DNA from: Methylobacterium sp. Leaf465
Lineage (GTDB): Bacteria; Pseudomonadota; Alphaproteobacteria; Rhizobiales; Beijerinckiaceae
Assembly: GCF_001424705.1 (NCBI RefSeq)
Contig: NZ_LMRA01000001.1
Location: 497,546-561,545, forward strand
Length of the DNA: 64,000 nucleotides
Direction: 5' to 3'
A model generated the notes under the pieces. The model did not search any database. It saw only the letters and a list, made by a program, of their open reading frames with translations, and was not told where the DNA came from. The position numbers were made by a program, and so were the translations under genes. Below are positions 55,097 to 63,548 of the stretch, piece after piece. The first letter of the stretch is position 1. Each line of letters starts with the position of its first letter.

Positions 55097-56260
55097 CTAC
55101 CGGACGCACCAAAGGGATACGGCGAGCGCGACGTTCGCGAGGGCGAGAACGGAAAGAAGGGCATAGGTCGCGTCGGCGCCCGCCTGCGTCAGCACGACGG
55201 CCCCAAGTGAGGGCGCAAACGCCTGCGCGACCAGCCCCGGACGGGCGAGCCGGCCGACGAGCGGGGCGTAGCGCTCGGGACCGAACAGCGCGAGAGGCAC
55301 CGTGCCGCGTGCGATGGAATAGATGCCGTTCCCGGCGCCGTAGAGGACGAGCGCCAGTCCGACCACGGGCAAGCCCGCGGCCAGCATCGCAATCCCGATC
55401 GCCACGAGAACCATCGCCGCCGTCAGGGTCCAAAGGGGGTGATGCCTGCCCTTTCCGGCCATTTCGACGATGCGGGCCCCGACTTGGGACGGCCCGATCA
55501 GGGCGCCGTAGGCCACGGCCGAGGTCAGCGCCACGCCACGGGCCTGAAGCAAGGTGATGAGGTGAACCGAGACCATGGCCATCACGGTCCCGCCGAGGGT
55601 CAGCACCCCGGCCATGAGGAGGAAGGAACGCCGCTCCCGACCATCGAGCCGAATGACGAGGCTTGGCCCTGCGGATCGCGTGACCGGATGTGCGAGCGGT
55701 TGGGGGATCGCGAGCAGGACCAGCGGTAGTGTGACCGAAAGGTGCAGCCCGGCATAGGCGAGGCAGGTCCCGCGCCAGCCCACCTGTTCGATCAGAAAGG
55801 CCGAGAGTGGCCAGCATACCGTACTGGCGAAGCCGCCCCAGAGCGTTAGCGTCGTGATCGCGGGCCGTGCCTCGGCACCGTAGAGACGCCCGAGCGTGGC
55901 GAAGGCGGGATCGTACAGTCCGGTGCCCATGCCGAGGCCGATAAGGAGCCAGCCTCCGAGGTAGGTCGGCAGGTTCGGCGCCAGGCCGAGGACGGCAAGG
56001 CCGACGGCGAGGGCGACGGCCGCGAAGGTCAGGACTGGCCGACCACCGTGCTCCCCGATGAAGGCTCCCACTCTCGGGGAGATCAAACCCGCCACGAGGA
56101 GGCCGAGGGACAGGCCACCGATGACCCAACCCAGCGGCCATCCCGTATCCTTCGACATCGGGGCTGCCAGCACCGACAGGAGGTAGAACGAGGAGCCCCA
56201 GGTCAGGATCTGGATCACGCCCAGGGCCGAGATCACGGGCCAGCGGCGCGTCGGACCCAT
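55097..56260 (-). CDS. MFS transporter of the arsenic cluster
   Basis: 387 residues with 12 predicted helices, opening RRWPVISALGVIQILTWGSSFYLLSVLAAPM and with a basic cytoplasmic loop between helices 6 and 7 (RLDGRERRSF). It is a major-facilitator protein of the type found beside ars genes; related MFS proteins export arsenicals (ArsJ, ArsK or similar), but the specific substrate cannot be decided from sequence and a GAPDH partner (needed for ArsJ) is absent. It lies 7 bases after arsB and is the last gene of the leftward ars operon. Confidence 0.85.
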   Translation of the reverse strand: MGPTRRWPVISALGVIQILTWGSSFYLLSVLAAPMSKDTGWPLGWVIGGLSLGLLVAGLISPRVGAFIGEHGGRPVLTFAAVALAVGLAVLGLAPNLPTYLGGWLLIGLGMGTGLYDPAFATLGRLYGAEARPAITTLTLWGGFASTVCWPLSAFLIEQVGWRGTCLAYAGLHLSVTLPLVLLAIPQPLAHPVTRSAGPSLVIRLDGRERRSFLLMAGVLTLGGTVMAMVSVHLITLLQARGVALTSAVAYGALIGPSQVGARIVEMAGKGRHHPLWTLTAAMVLVAIGIAMLAAGLPVVGLALVLYGAGNGIYSIARGTVPLALFGPERYAPLVGRLARPGLVAQAFAPSLGAVVLTQAGADATYALLSVLALANVALAVSLWCVR

Positions 56261-56267
56261 CGGATCG

Positions 56268-57563
56268 CTACCGGGCCCCGAGCAGCGGCAGCCAGAGCGC
56301 CAGCGCCGCCAGGGTCACGAGGAGTACCGGCGGGGTGATGATCAGGCCGACCCGCATGTACTGGCCCCAGGTGATGTGCTGGCCCTTGGTGTCGAGGACG
56401 TGCAGCCAGAGCAGGGTCGCCAGACTTCCGATGGGGGTGAACTTCGGGCCGAGGTCGCAGCCGATGACGTTGGCGTAGACCATCAGTTCGCGCATTAGGG
56501 GTGAGAGATCCTGGGCCTGCTGGATGGAGAGCGCACCCACTAGCACGCTTGGCATGTTGTTCATGACCGAGGACAGGATGGCTGCGGCCAACCCGGTGCC
56601 GATGGTGGCGACGAACGGGCCAAAGCCCGAGAGCCAGACGAGCCCCTGCGCCAGGTAGTCGGTCAGGCCGGCATTCTTCAGGCCGTAGACCACGAGGTAC
56701 ATGCCGAGGCTGAACAGGACGATCTGCCAGGGGGCCACCGAAAGAACCGTGCGGATGGGGATGATCCGGCCCCGGTTGGCCAGGGCCAGGAGCACGAGCG
56801 CCCCCGCACAGGTGACCACCGAGACCGGTACGCCGAACGGGGCCGTCACGAAGTAGGCGACCAGCAGCAGGCCGAGGAGCGGGAAGGCCGCCCGGAAGAC
56901 CAGCGGGTCCCGGATCGCCTGGCGCGGCGCCTCCAATTCGGCCACCGGGTAGGTGGCGGGCAGGTCGCGCCGGTAGAACAGCCACAGCACCACCAGGGTC
57001 GCGGCCAGCGAGACGAGGTTCACCGGCACCATCACGGCGGCGTAGCGGCTGAAGGAGATGTCGAAGAAGTTCGCCGAGACGATGTTGACGAGGTTCGAAA
57101 TGACCAACGGCAGGCTCGTCGAGTCTGCCACGAACCCGCAGGCTACGATGAAGGCCACCGCCGCCGCCGGCTTGAAGTCGAGACGGAGCAGGATCGCGAG
57201 CACGATGGGGGTCAGCAGCAGGGCCGCTCCGTCATTGGCGAACACCGCCGCGATGGCTGCACCCAGGAGGATGACCAGCGGGAAGAGCAGGCGTCCCCGG
57301 CCGCCGCCCCAGCGGGCGATGTGGAGCGCCGCCCAGTGAAAGAAGCCGGCTTCGTCGAGGAGCAGCGAGATGATGATGAGGGCGACGAAGGTGAAGGTGG
57401 CGTCCCAGACGATGTGCCAGACCACCGGGATATCACCGGGGCTGATGACCCCGGTAGCGAGCGCCACGGCGGCCCCGATGAGGGCGCTCCACCCGATCCC
57501 GAACCCCTTTGGCTGCCAGATGACGAAGACGAGGGTGACCACGAAGATGGCAAGCGCGAGCAT
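56268..57563 (-). CDS. arsB: Arsenite efflux pump ArsB
   Basis: 431 residues, the usual ArsB length, about 12 helices of the ArsB/NhaD ion-transporter type. Characteristic stretches: [44 protein letters not shown], and [27 protein letters not shown]. It exports As(III)/Sb(III) from the cytoplasm by proton antiport. It follows arsC (36 bases) and precedes the MFS gene; no arsA or arsD is present. Confidence 0.95.
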   Translation of the reverse strand: MLALAIFVVTLVFVIWQPKGFGIGWSALIGAAVALATGVISPGDIPVVWHIVWDATFTFVALIIISLLLDEAGFFHWAALHIARWGGGRGRLLFPLVILLGAAIAAVFANDGAALLLTPIVLAILLRLDFKPAAAVAFIVACGFVADSTSLPLVISNLVNIVSANFFDISFSRYAAVMVPVNLVSLAATLVVLWLFYRRDLPATYPVAELEAPRQAIRDPLVFRAAFPLLGLLLVAYFVTAPFGVPVSVVTCAGALVLLALANRGRIIPIRTVLSVAPWQIVLFSLGMYLVVYGLKNAGLTDYLAQGLVWLSGFGPFVATIGTGLAAAILSSVMNNMPSVLVGALSIQQAQDLSPLMRELMVYANVIGCDLGPKFTPIGSLATLLWLHVLDTKGQHITWGQYMRVGLIITPPVLLVTLAALALWLPLLGAR

Positions 57564-57599
57564 CGGGACCGTTTCTTGTTCTTGGCTGCGTGGGGAAGA

Positions 57600-58025
57600 T
57601 CAGGCGGTGGCGACGCGGCGCCCGTGCTCGTCGACGACGCGCTCGCCGTCCTCCTTCACGAACTCGCCTTGCTGAGCCGGGAGGAGGTCGAGGACCTTCT
57701 CCGAGGGCCGGCAAAGGGCGACGCCCTTCGGGCTCACCACCACGGGGCGGTTCAGCAGGATCGGGTGTTCTGCGATGGCATCGAGTAGCTGGTCGTCCGT
57801 CAGGCTCGGGTCCGAGAGCCCAAGTTCGGCGTAGGGCGTCCCCTTCTCGCGGAGCAGGTCGCGGACCGTGACGCCGGCCCGGTCGGCGAGCTGACGCACC
57901 AGGAGCGGGTTCGGCGGCGTCTTGAGGTACTCGACCACATGCGGCTCGATGCCGGCGTTGCGGATCAGGGCCAGGGTGTTGCGGGACGTGCCGCAATCCG
58001 GGTTGTGGTAGATGACGACGTCCAT
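57600..58025 (-). CDS. arsC: Arsenate reductase, glutaredoxin-dependent (ArsC, R773 type)
   Basis: 141 residues. MDVVIYHNPDCGTSRNTLALI carries the catalytic Cys11 of the glutaredoxin-coupled group, and NRPVVVSPKGVALCRPSEKVLDLL contains the arsenate-binding arginines. It reduces As(V) to As(III) with glutathione and glutaredoxin. The ATG overlaps the stop of the upstream arsC by 1 base. It is unrelated in fold to that neighbour, so the operon encodes two independent arsenate reductases. Confidence 0.95.
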   Translation of the reverse strand: MDVVIYHNPDCGTSRNTLALIRNAGIEPHVVEYLKTPPNPLLVRQLADRAGVTVRDLLREKGTPYAELGLSDPSLTDDQLLDAIAEHPILLNRPVVVSPKGVALCRPSEKVLDLLPAQQGEFVKEDGERVVDEHGRRVATA

Positions 58026-58552
58026 CACGCGACCTCCGGGCGGGGCGAGGTGGCGCCGGCCTGCTGGCCGATCTCGCGCACCTTGGCGGACAGGGCGACC
58101 CCGTCGAGGCTGGCCAGCGGCAACGCCACGAAGGCCGAGATCCGGTTCTTGAGGTAGCGCTGCGCGGTCACGAAGGCCGTCTTGCGCTCCAGGTCCGTCC
58201 CCTCGGCTGCGGCGGGGTCCTCGATGCCCCAGTGAGCCGTCACCGGCTGGCCGGGCCAGTACGGGCAAGCCTCGCCGGCGGCGTTGTCACAGACCGTGAA
58301 GACGAAATCCATGACCGGCGCGTCGGGGCGGGCGAACTCGTCCCAGGACTTCGAGCGCAGCCCCTCAGTCGGGTACTCCGTCTCGCTCAGAACCTGAACG
58401 GCGAGCGGGTTCACGTCTGCCTTGGGCTGGCTGCCGGCGGAGAAGGCCCGGAAGCGTCCCTGGCCCTCCTTTTTGAGCATGGCCTCCGCCAGGATCGAGC
58501 GAGCGGAGTTGCCGGTGCAGAGGAACAGGACGTTGTAGACGCGATCAGGCAT
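58025..58552 (-). CDS. arsC: Arsenate reductase, LMW phosphatase family (thioredoxin-type ArsC)
   Basis: 175 residues. LFLCTGNSARS (Cys12 to Arg18) is the phosphatase P-loop; Cys88 and Cys96 in FTVCDNAAGEACPYWPG are the redox pair. HWGIEDPAA is typical of the bacterial ArsC of this class. It reduces arsenate through a thioredoxin-, or in some members glutaredoxin-, linked cycle. It overlaps arsR by 8 bases at its start and the second arsC by one base at its end. The pair arsR-arsC is the usual start of alphaproteobacterial ars operons. Confidence 0.94.
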   Translation of the reverse strand: MPDRVYNVLFLCTGNSARSILAEAMLKKEGQGRFRAFSAGSQPKADVNPLAVQVLSETEYPTEGLRSKSWDEFARPDAPVMDFVFTVCDNAAGEACPYWPGQPVTAHWGIEDPAAAEGTDLERKTAFVTAQRYLKNRISAFVALPLASLDGVALSAKVREIGQQAGATSPRPEVA

Positions 58553-58907
58553 GGGCGGTGTCTCCGGTGGGCAGGCAGCAGGCTGCGAGCGCGGCGACGG
58601 CGGGGGCGCAGACCTCGGGTCGCCCTTGGCAGCAATCGCGCATCAGGAATTGGATGAGCTCGGACAGGTCCGGGTAGGCGGCGCTGTAAATGATCGAGCG
58701 TCCCTCGCGCCGCGAGGTGACCAGCCCGGCATGGCTGAGCTCCTTTAGGTGGAATGACAGGTTGGTGCCCGAGACGCCGACCGCCTCGGCCAGCATGCCG
58801 GCCGCCATTCCGTCAGGGCCGGCGGTGACGAGCTGGCGCACGATGCGCAGGCGGTGCTCCTGGCCGAGGGCCGCGAAGGCGGCGACGGCTTGCCGTTCGT
58901 CCATCAT
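58545..58907 (-). CDS. arsR: ArsR-family arsenite-responsive repressor
   Basis: 120 residues of the ArsR/SmtB winged helix: LGQEHRLRIVRQLVTAGPDGMAAGMLAEAVGVSGTNLSFHLKELSHAGLVTSRREGRS. Cys92, Cys93 and Cys100 (RDCCQGRPEVC) near the C-terminus form the likely As(III) site, a C-terminal type also seen in other proteobacterial ArsR proteins. It should repress the leftward ars operon and perhaps divergent arsH until arsenite binds. Operator candidate in the intervening region. Confidence 0.92.
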   Translation of the reverse strand: MMDERQAVAAFAALGQEHRLRIVRQLVTAGPDGMAAGMLAEAVGVSGTNLSFHLKELSHAGLVTSRREGRSIIYSAAYPDLSELIQFLMRDCCQGRPEVCAPAVAALAACCLPTGDTAHA

Positions 58908-58919
58908 GATGTCAATATC

Positions 58920-58933
58920 TCAACCATCGTTGA
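58920..58933. promoter_or_regulatory. Candidate ArsR operator
   Basis: Perfect dyad TCAAC-4 bp-GTTGA in the 47-base gap between divergent arsR and arsH, the only symmetric element there. The short gap implies overlapping promoters, so one repressor could control both directions. Confidence 0.6.
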
Positions 58934-58954
58934 AACGTAGAGGAATGAAGCGTC

Positions 58955-59707
58955 TTGGACAAGCCCCAACAGCTCTTCGCCGACGGATTGCCCAACCTCA
59001 GCGAGGAGCATTTCGTGGTTCCGACGGCGACCAACCTGCAGGTGCAGGCACCGTTCACCCACGCCCCACGCTTCCTGATCCTGTACGGCTCGCTCCGAGA
59101 GCGTTCTTTCAGCCGCTTCCTGGCCTACGAGGCCGCGCGCCTGCTGGAGGCAATGGGCGGCGAGGTGCGGATCTACGACGCGCACAGCTTACCGCTGCCT
59201 GATGACGCGACCGCCGACCATCCCAAGGTCCAGGAGCTGCGCAACCTCTCGATCTGGTCCGAGGGGCATGTCTGGGTCAGCCCCGAGCGCCACGGCAACA
59301 TGACCGGGGTCATCAAGAGCCAAATCGACTGGCTGCCCCTGTCGGAGGAGTCGGTGCGCCCGACGCAGGGTCGGACCCTGGCTGTGATGCAGGTCTCAGG
59401 CGGCTCGCAGTCGTTCAACGCCGTCAACAACCTGCGCATCCTCGGGCGCTGGATGCGGATGATTACCATTCCGAACCAGTCGTCCGTACCCATGGCCTAC
59501 AAGGAGTTCGACGAGGCCGGCCGGATGAAGCAGGGGCCGCTCTACGACCGGGTGGTCGACGTTTGCGAGGAACTGGTCAGGTTCACGCTCCTGACCCGCG
59601 AGCGGGCTGACTACCTCGTCGACCGGTATTCCGAGCGGAAGGAGCGGGAGCCCGAACGGCTCAAGGCCGTGGCGGTCGACATCGGGTTCGTAAAACGACC
59701 TTCGTGA
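58955..59707 (+). CDS. arsH: ArsH NADPH-FMN oxidoreductase
   Basis: 250 residues from a TTG at 58955; GAGGAATG precedes it and no in-frame ATG occurs nearby. The NADPH-dependent FMN-reductase fold is clear: [26 protein letters not shown] (flavin phosphate loop), [23 protein letters not shown] and [25 protein letters not shown]. ArsH oxidises trivalent organoarsenicals to less toxic pentavalent forms and can quench superoxide. It stands divergent from arsR. Confidence 0.95.
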   Translation: MDKPQQLFADGLPNLSEEHFVVPTATNLQVQAPFTHAPRFLILYGSLRERSFSRFLAYEAARLLEAMGGEVRIYDAHSLPLPDDATADHPKVQELRNLSIWSEGHVWVSPERHGNMTGVIKSQIDWLPLSEESVRPTQGRTLAVMQVSGGSQSFNAVNNLRILGRWMRMITIPNQSSVPMAYKEFDEAGRMKQGPLYDRVVDVCEELVRFTLLTRERADYLVDRYSERKEREPERLKAVAVDIGFVKRPS

Positions 59708-59752
59708 CAGGCCTGGACGGAGGAGCCTCCGAACTTCGGCGAGGCATCGGCC

Positions 59753-60301
59753 CTATGGGCCGGATGCATGGGCTCCCGCCATCCTTTCGATGATTTCGCC
59801 CAGGGTGACCGGAGCCCACTCCCAGCAATCAACGCCGACGTCGAGGCTCGCCCGGGTCGCCGGAATGCTGCCGTGGGAGTGGCCATAGACGTGAAGGTCG
59901 CCGTGCCAGGCATGGGGCCACGTCACGTGCGAATAGTGGCTCACCCACAGGGCGACCCGCCGGGGCATGCCCGGGTCCTGGACGAAGACCCTTTGGACGT
60001 CGACGACGGGTCCCGCCCATTCGAGACGCTCGCCCAGCCCGAAATCATGGTTGCCCCGGACCAGATGAATGCGGCCGTGTAGGCGCGCCCGAATGGAGGC
60101 GGCGTAGTCGAGGCTGCACCGGTAGGCGAAGTCCCCGAGGTGCCAGACGATGTCGTCGGGTCGGACGGCCTTGTTCCAGGCGGCGACCAAGGCCTCGTCA
60201 TGCGCCTCGATGGTCTCGAACGGACGGGGGCGAGCCATGCGGGAACTGAGCAGGCTTCGATGGCCGAAATGGGTGTCCGCGCAGAAGAGCGTCCTAGGCA
60301 T
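59753..60301 (-). CDS. Calcineurin-like metallophosphoesterase
   Basis: 182 residues. All dimetal motifs are present: ADTHFG (8-13), HLGDFAYR (about 54-61), GNHD (about 84-87), SHYSHVTWP and YGHSHGS. This small phosphoesterase is a common type of unknown substrate (phage and island genomes included). It stands alone between arsH and the ABC-3C system, transcribed opposite to both. A possible tail hairpin lies at 59743-59768. Confidence 0.88.
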   Translation of the reverse strand: MPRTLFCADTHFGHRSLLSSRMARPRPFETIEAHDEALVAAWNKAVRPDDIVWHLGDFAYRCSLDYAASIRARLHGRIHLVRGNHDFGLGERLEWAGPVVDVQRVFVQDPGMPRRVALWVSHYSHVTWPHAWHGDLHVYGHSHGSIPATRASLDVGVDCWEWAPVTLGEIIERMAGAHASGP

Positions 60302-60571
60302 TCTTTGCCTCCGAAATGACGGAGGCCTCGTACGGGACGCAGCGCTCCGAAGTCAGCGGGAAGGGTGGACGTCCCTGGTTTTCATCGGCTCGGCGCTCCT
60401 GTTGCGCAGTGTCGATCGCACCGCTTGCGTCCCTTCGCAAGGGTTCGTCCGACGAGATCCACGGGAATGGCCGTCATCCCGCCCGTCGGTGTATCCCGCG
60501 CTCGCGGGTTTCAACGCCGGCTGCTACGCTTGACCCCCAACGAATCCGCCCGTGATTGTACGAACGCAGCC

Positions 60572-61519
60572 ATGCCGATCCCTCCTGAGCAACGGCTCGC
60601 CCTCTCGGACATGCTGGAGCTCACGCTGCGGCGCCTGACCGGCAACCACTTCCAGGAGTTCTTCTGTCGGATGATGGAACTCCGTCACCCCGACGCCTTC
60701 ATGAGGCCCGCGCTTGAGGGCTCGCTCGGTGATCGGAAGTGCGATGGTTACCTTCGCCCCGGGCACGAGATCTTCCAGTGCTACGGGGCCGAGAACGGCG
60801 GTGCGAAGGTCAAGGCCGTGAATGCCCGACTGGCGGCCAAGATCGACGAGGACTACGTCGGAGCGGCAGGGCATTGGCCCGACATGAAGGTCTGGCACAT
60901 CGTCAACAACTTCATCCTCGGGATGGGCACGACGCCGCTTGCCCGGATCGACGCGCTGCAGGCCGCCAACCCGCATCACCGTATCGCGGTCTTCGGCTGG
61001 GCGACCTTCGAGGCCCACATCATGTCCTTGGAGTCCTACCAGGTGACCGGCCTGCTCGGACGCGAGGTAACGGCCGAGGACTTCCGCAATATCCAGGCTC
61101 CTGAGGTGGTCGCCGTCATCGATGCCATCGCCCAGGGTACCCTTGAGGAACTGCCGGAAGACGACGAGCGACGTGACGTGCCGGTTGGCAAGCTCCGGAC
61201 GAACGGCTTGTCGGGCGCCATCCAGCGTAAGATCGCCATGGGCGGCCTGAACGAGCGCATCGTAAAGAGGGAGATCGAGGGCCACCCGGTCCCGCTGATG
61301 GCGATGACCATCGCCAACGAGTTCAGGCGACAGTACGTCGATCTCGACCTCCAGGGCCTCGAACCCGATGACATCATGATGAAGCTTTACGGCAACATCG
61401 TCGGCCACGGTCCGGTCGCGGTCGAGATGGACGTGGCCGCCTGGAGCTTGCTCTCCTACCTCTTCGTCCGGTGCACCATCTTCAAGGACAAAGTTGTCGA
61501 CGAAGGGGTGTTCGGATGA
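60572..61519 (+). CDS. ABC-3C system effector with restriction-nuclease-like N-terminus
   Basis: 315 residues from the ATG at 60572. Residues about 20-120 look like a diverged restriction endonuclease fold: FQEFFCRMMELRHPDAF, GSLGDRKCDGYLRPGHEIFQCYGAE. The GD..x.DG...QxY arrangement is that of PD-(D/E)xK proteins in which the lysine is replaced by tyrosine; this is inferred by eye. The C-terminal part (about 180-315) is helical and fits the C-terminal domains of ABC-three-component (ABC-3C) effectors. Its stop overlaps the next start (ATGA). The three genes form one transcript. Confidence 0.75.
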   Translation: MPIPPEQRLALSDMLELTLRRLTGNHFQEFFCRMMELRHPDAFMRPALEGSLGDRKCDGYLRPGHEIFQCYGAENGGAKVKAVNARLAAKIDEDYVGAAGHWPDMKVWHIVNNFILGMGTTPLARIDALQAANPHHRIAVFGWATFEAHIMSLESYQVTGLLGREVTAEDFRNIQAPEVVAVIDAIAQGTLEELPEDDERRDVPVGKLRTNGLSGAIQRKIAMGGLNERIVKREIEGHPVPLMAMTIANEFRRQYVDLDLQGLEPDDIMMKLYGNIVGHGPVAVEMDVAAWSLLSYLFVRCTIFKDKVVDEGVFG

Positions 61520-61770
61520 TCCTGCCGAGCAAACATCTCAGCCAGGATCGGGCCCTCATCGGCGTCGGCGCGGACATCCTCGAAGTCCTCACCCGACCGA
61601 TGACCGTTTCCGAGGCGTGGGACGGGGTACGGAAGAACCGCGCCTCGCGCCCCGACAGCGCCGTGCTGCCGTTCGACTGGTTCGTGCTGGCCATGTGCCT
61701 GCTCAGGGCCCTTGGCGCCCTCGACCTGAACGACGAGGGCCTGCTCGTCCGGGCCGAGCGCAAGCCATGA
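61516..61770 (+). CDS. ABC-3C system middle component
   Basis: 84 residues between and overlapping both neighbours by 4 bases. MILPSKHLSQDRALIGVGADILEVLTRPMTVSEAWDGVRKNRA has the small winged-helix-like design of ABC-3C middle components (conserved 'LIxxGAxIL..L..P.T...L', then FDWFVLALxLLxxLGA). It is thought to join effector and ABC ATPase. Translation is coupled in both directions, implying a fixed ratio of subunits. Confidence 0.82.
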   Translation: MILPSKHLSQDRALIGVGADILEVLTRPMTVSEAWDGVRKNRASRPDSAVLPFDWFVLAMCLLRALGALDLNDEGLLVRAERKP

Positions 61771-63548
61771 TCCTATCCCTCACCAGCGACCTTCCGGGCT
61801 TCAAGGGGCTCACCTTCCACGAAGGTCTCAACGTCGTCCTCGCCGACCGTACCGACGCGTCCACGGAAAGGCAGACCCGCAACAGCGCCGGCAAGACCAG
61901 CGTGATCGAGGTCATGCACTTCCTGCTTGGCTCGGCCGCCGGGAAGTCGTCGATCTTCCAGTCGCCCGCCTTGTTCGCGTTCACGTTCCACGCCAGACTC
62001 CGGCTCGGTCATCATGAAATCACCGTGTCGCGCAGCGGTGCCGACGCAAACCGGATACTTCTCCTGGAGGAGGATGCCGCCAAGATCGCCGCCCCGCTGA
62101 CGCGGGACAAGTCGGGGGCGGTCTACCTTCCCGTGGAGCGGTGGCGCGAGATCCTCGGCCACTACTGGTTTGACCTGCCCAGGGACCCAAAGGGCACCGA
62201 GTTCGAGCAATCCTTTGTGCCGGGCTTCCGCTCGCTCGTAAGCTACTTCATCCGCCGCAACGCCGGAGGCGCGTTCGCTGTGCCTGTACGCCAGCACGAG
62301 AAGCAGAACGCCTACGACTGGCAAGTCAACCTGTCCTACCTCATCGGCCTGGACTGGCGCATCCCGCGGGCCATCGAACAGCTTAAGGTTTCCACCGCCG
62401 CCCTGGCCGACCTACGGAAGGCGATCAAGGAAGGCGCCTTCGGCAAGCTGTTTGGAAGCGTCGGGGAGATCCGGCCCGAGATCCAGAGGATCGAGGCCAG
62501 GATCGAACGCCTCAGGGCCGCCATCGCCGCGTTCGAGGTCGCCGAGAATTACCGGGAACGCGCCGCGGAAGCCGCGACCGCCCGACGCCGCATCCAGTCG
62601 CTCGGCTTCGAGCGTATGCGCGCACTTCAGACCATCGCCCACCTTGAGGCGGCGGTCGCCGAGGAAAGGGCCCCGGAATACGCCGCCCTCGAACGCCTCT
62701 ACCGCGCCGCCGACGTCCAGTTGCCCGGCATCGTCCTGGCCAAGATGGACGACGTCGCGAGCTTCCAGAGGTCGGTTTCCGAGAATCGCCGCGTCCATCT
62801 CGGGGGGCAGATCTCGGAAACCCGCGCGGGCTTGGCCTTGGTCGACGCCGAGATGACCGCTCTGGACGAGAGCCAGGGCGCGATCATGGCCGAAATAGCC
62901 GGCAAGGGCGCTCTGGAAGATTTCACGATGATGGCCGAGGAGATCGGCACCCTCGGCAGCGAGGTCGAGCTCCTGCGCGAAAAGCTCAGGAACGCGGAAG
63001 TCCTCGAAGGCAAAAAGTCCCTGCTGCTGCAGGAGCGCGCATCCCTCCTGCAACGTCTCCAGGCCGATCATCGGGAGCGGGGCGATGCCCTTCGTTCGGC
63101 CACCCTCATGATCGACCGATCGATCACCGAGCTCTACGACGACCGGTACGGCAACCTCATCGTCGAGGCGACGCCCAAGGGGCCTGAGTTCCGCATCAGC
63201 ATCCAGGGCGACGGGAACCGGGGCGGGATCGACCGCATGGAGATCTTCTGCTTCGACCTGATGCTCTACGAGACCGCCGCGGAACGGTTCAACGGAGGTC
63301 CTGGGCTCCTCGTCCACGACAGCCACCTTTTCGACGGCGTTGACCCCCGCCAGGTTCGCACCGCCATCGCCCTCGGCCACCGAACGACCGTGTCTCGGGG
63401 CGGGCAATACATCATCGCCCTGAACTCGGAAGTGCTCGACGTCCTCGACCTCGGAAGCGAAATCGACCTCGACGCTGCCGTGCTCCGACCACGCCTGTCC
63501 GACGACGAGACCGGCGGCCTGTTCGGAATCCGGTTCGACGCGAGGTGA
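61767..63548 (+). CDS. ABC-3C SMC-like ATPase (DUF2326)
   Basis: 593 residues. N-terminal Walker A is NSAGKTS (39-45) in RNSAGKTSVIEVMHFLLG, a central coiled coil spans about 250-470, and the C-terminal LVHDSHLFDGVDPRQVRTAIAL (near 514-530) is the DUF2326 form of Walker B, with DSH in place of DE. These SMC/RecN-like ATPases are assumed to sense foreign or damaged nucleic acid and license the effector. The ATG overlaps the previous stop (ATGA). It is the last gene of the operon. Confidence 0.88.
   Translation: MILSLTSDLPGFKGLTFHEGLNVVLADRTDASTERQTRNSAGKTSVIEVMHFLLGSAAGKSSIFQSPALFAFTFHARLRLGHHEITVSRSGADANRILLLEEDAAKIAAPLTRDKSGAVYLPVERWREILGHYWFDLPRDPKGTEFEQSFVPGFRSLVSYFIRRNAGGAFAVPVRQHEKQNAYDWQVNLSYLIGLDWRIPRAIEQLKVSTAALADLRKAIKEGAFGKLFGSVGEIRPEIQRIEARIERLRAAIAAFEVAENYRERAAEAATARRRIQSLGFERMRALQTIAHLEAAVAEERAPEYAALERLYRAADVQLPGIVLAKMDDVASFQRSVSENRRVHLGGQISETRAGLALVDAEMTALDESQGAIMAEIAGKGALEDFTMMAEEIGTLGSEVELLREKLRNAEVLEGKKSLLLQERASLLQRLQADHRERGDALRSATLMIDRSITELYDDRYGNLIVEATPKGPEFRISIQGDGNRGGIDRMEIFCFDLMLYETAAERFNGGPGLLVHDSHLFDGVDPRQVRTAIALGHRTTVSRGGQYIIALNSEVLDVLDLGSEIDLDAAVLRPRLSDDETGGLFGIRFDAR

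Noticed and set aside
59743..59768. Hairpin GCATCGGCCC/GGGCCGGATGC at the end of the phosphoesterase gene
   Set aside because: It has a bulge, overlaps the coding end and lacks a T run; it is too weak to list as a terminator.
60500..60525. A CRISPR-repeat-like phrase, CGGTGTATCCCGCGCTCGCGGG
   Set aside because: It occurs once only, with no spacers or cas genes; the inverted arms are short and common in GC-rich DNA.
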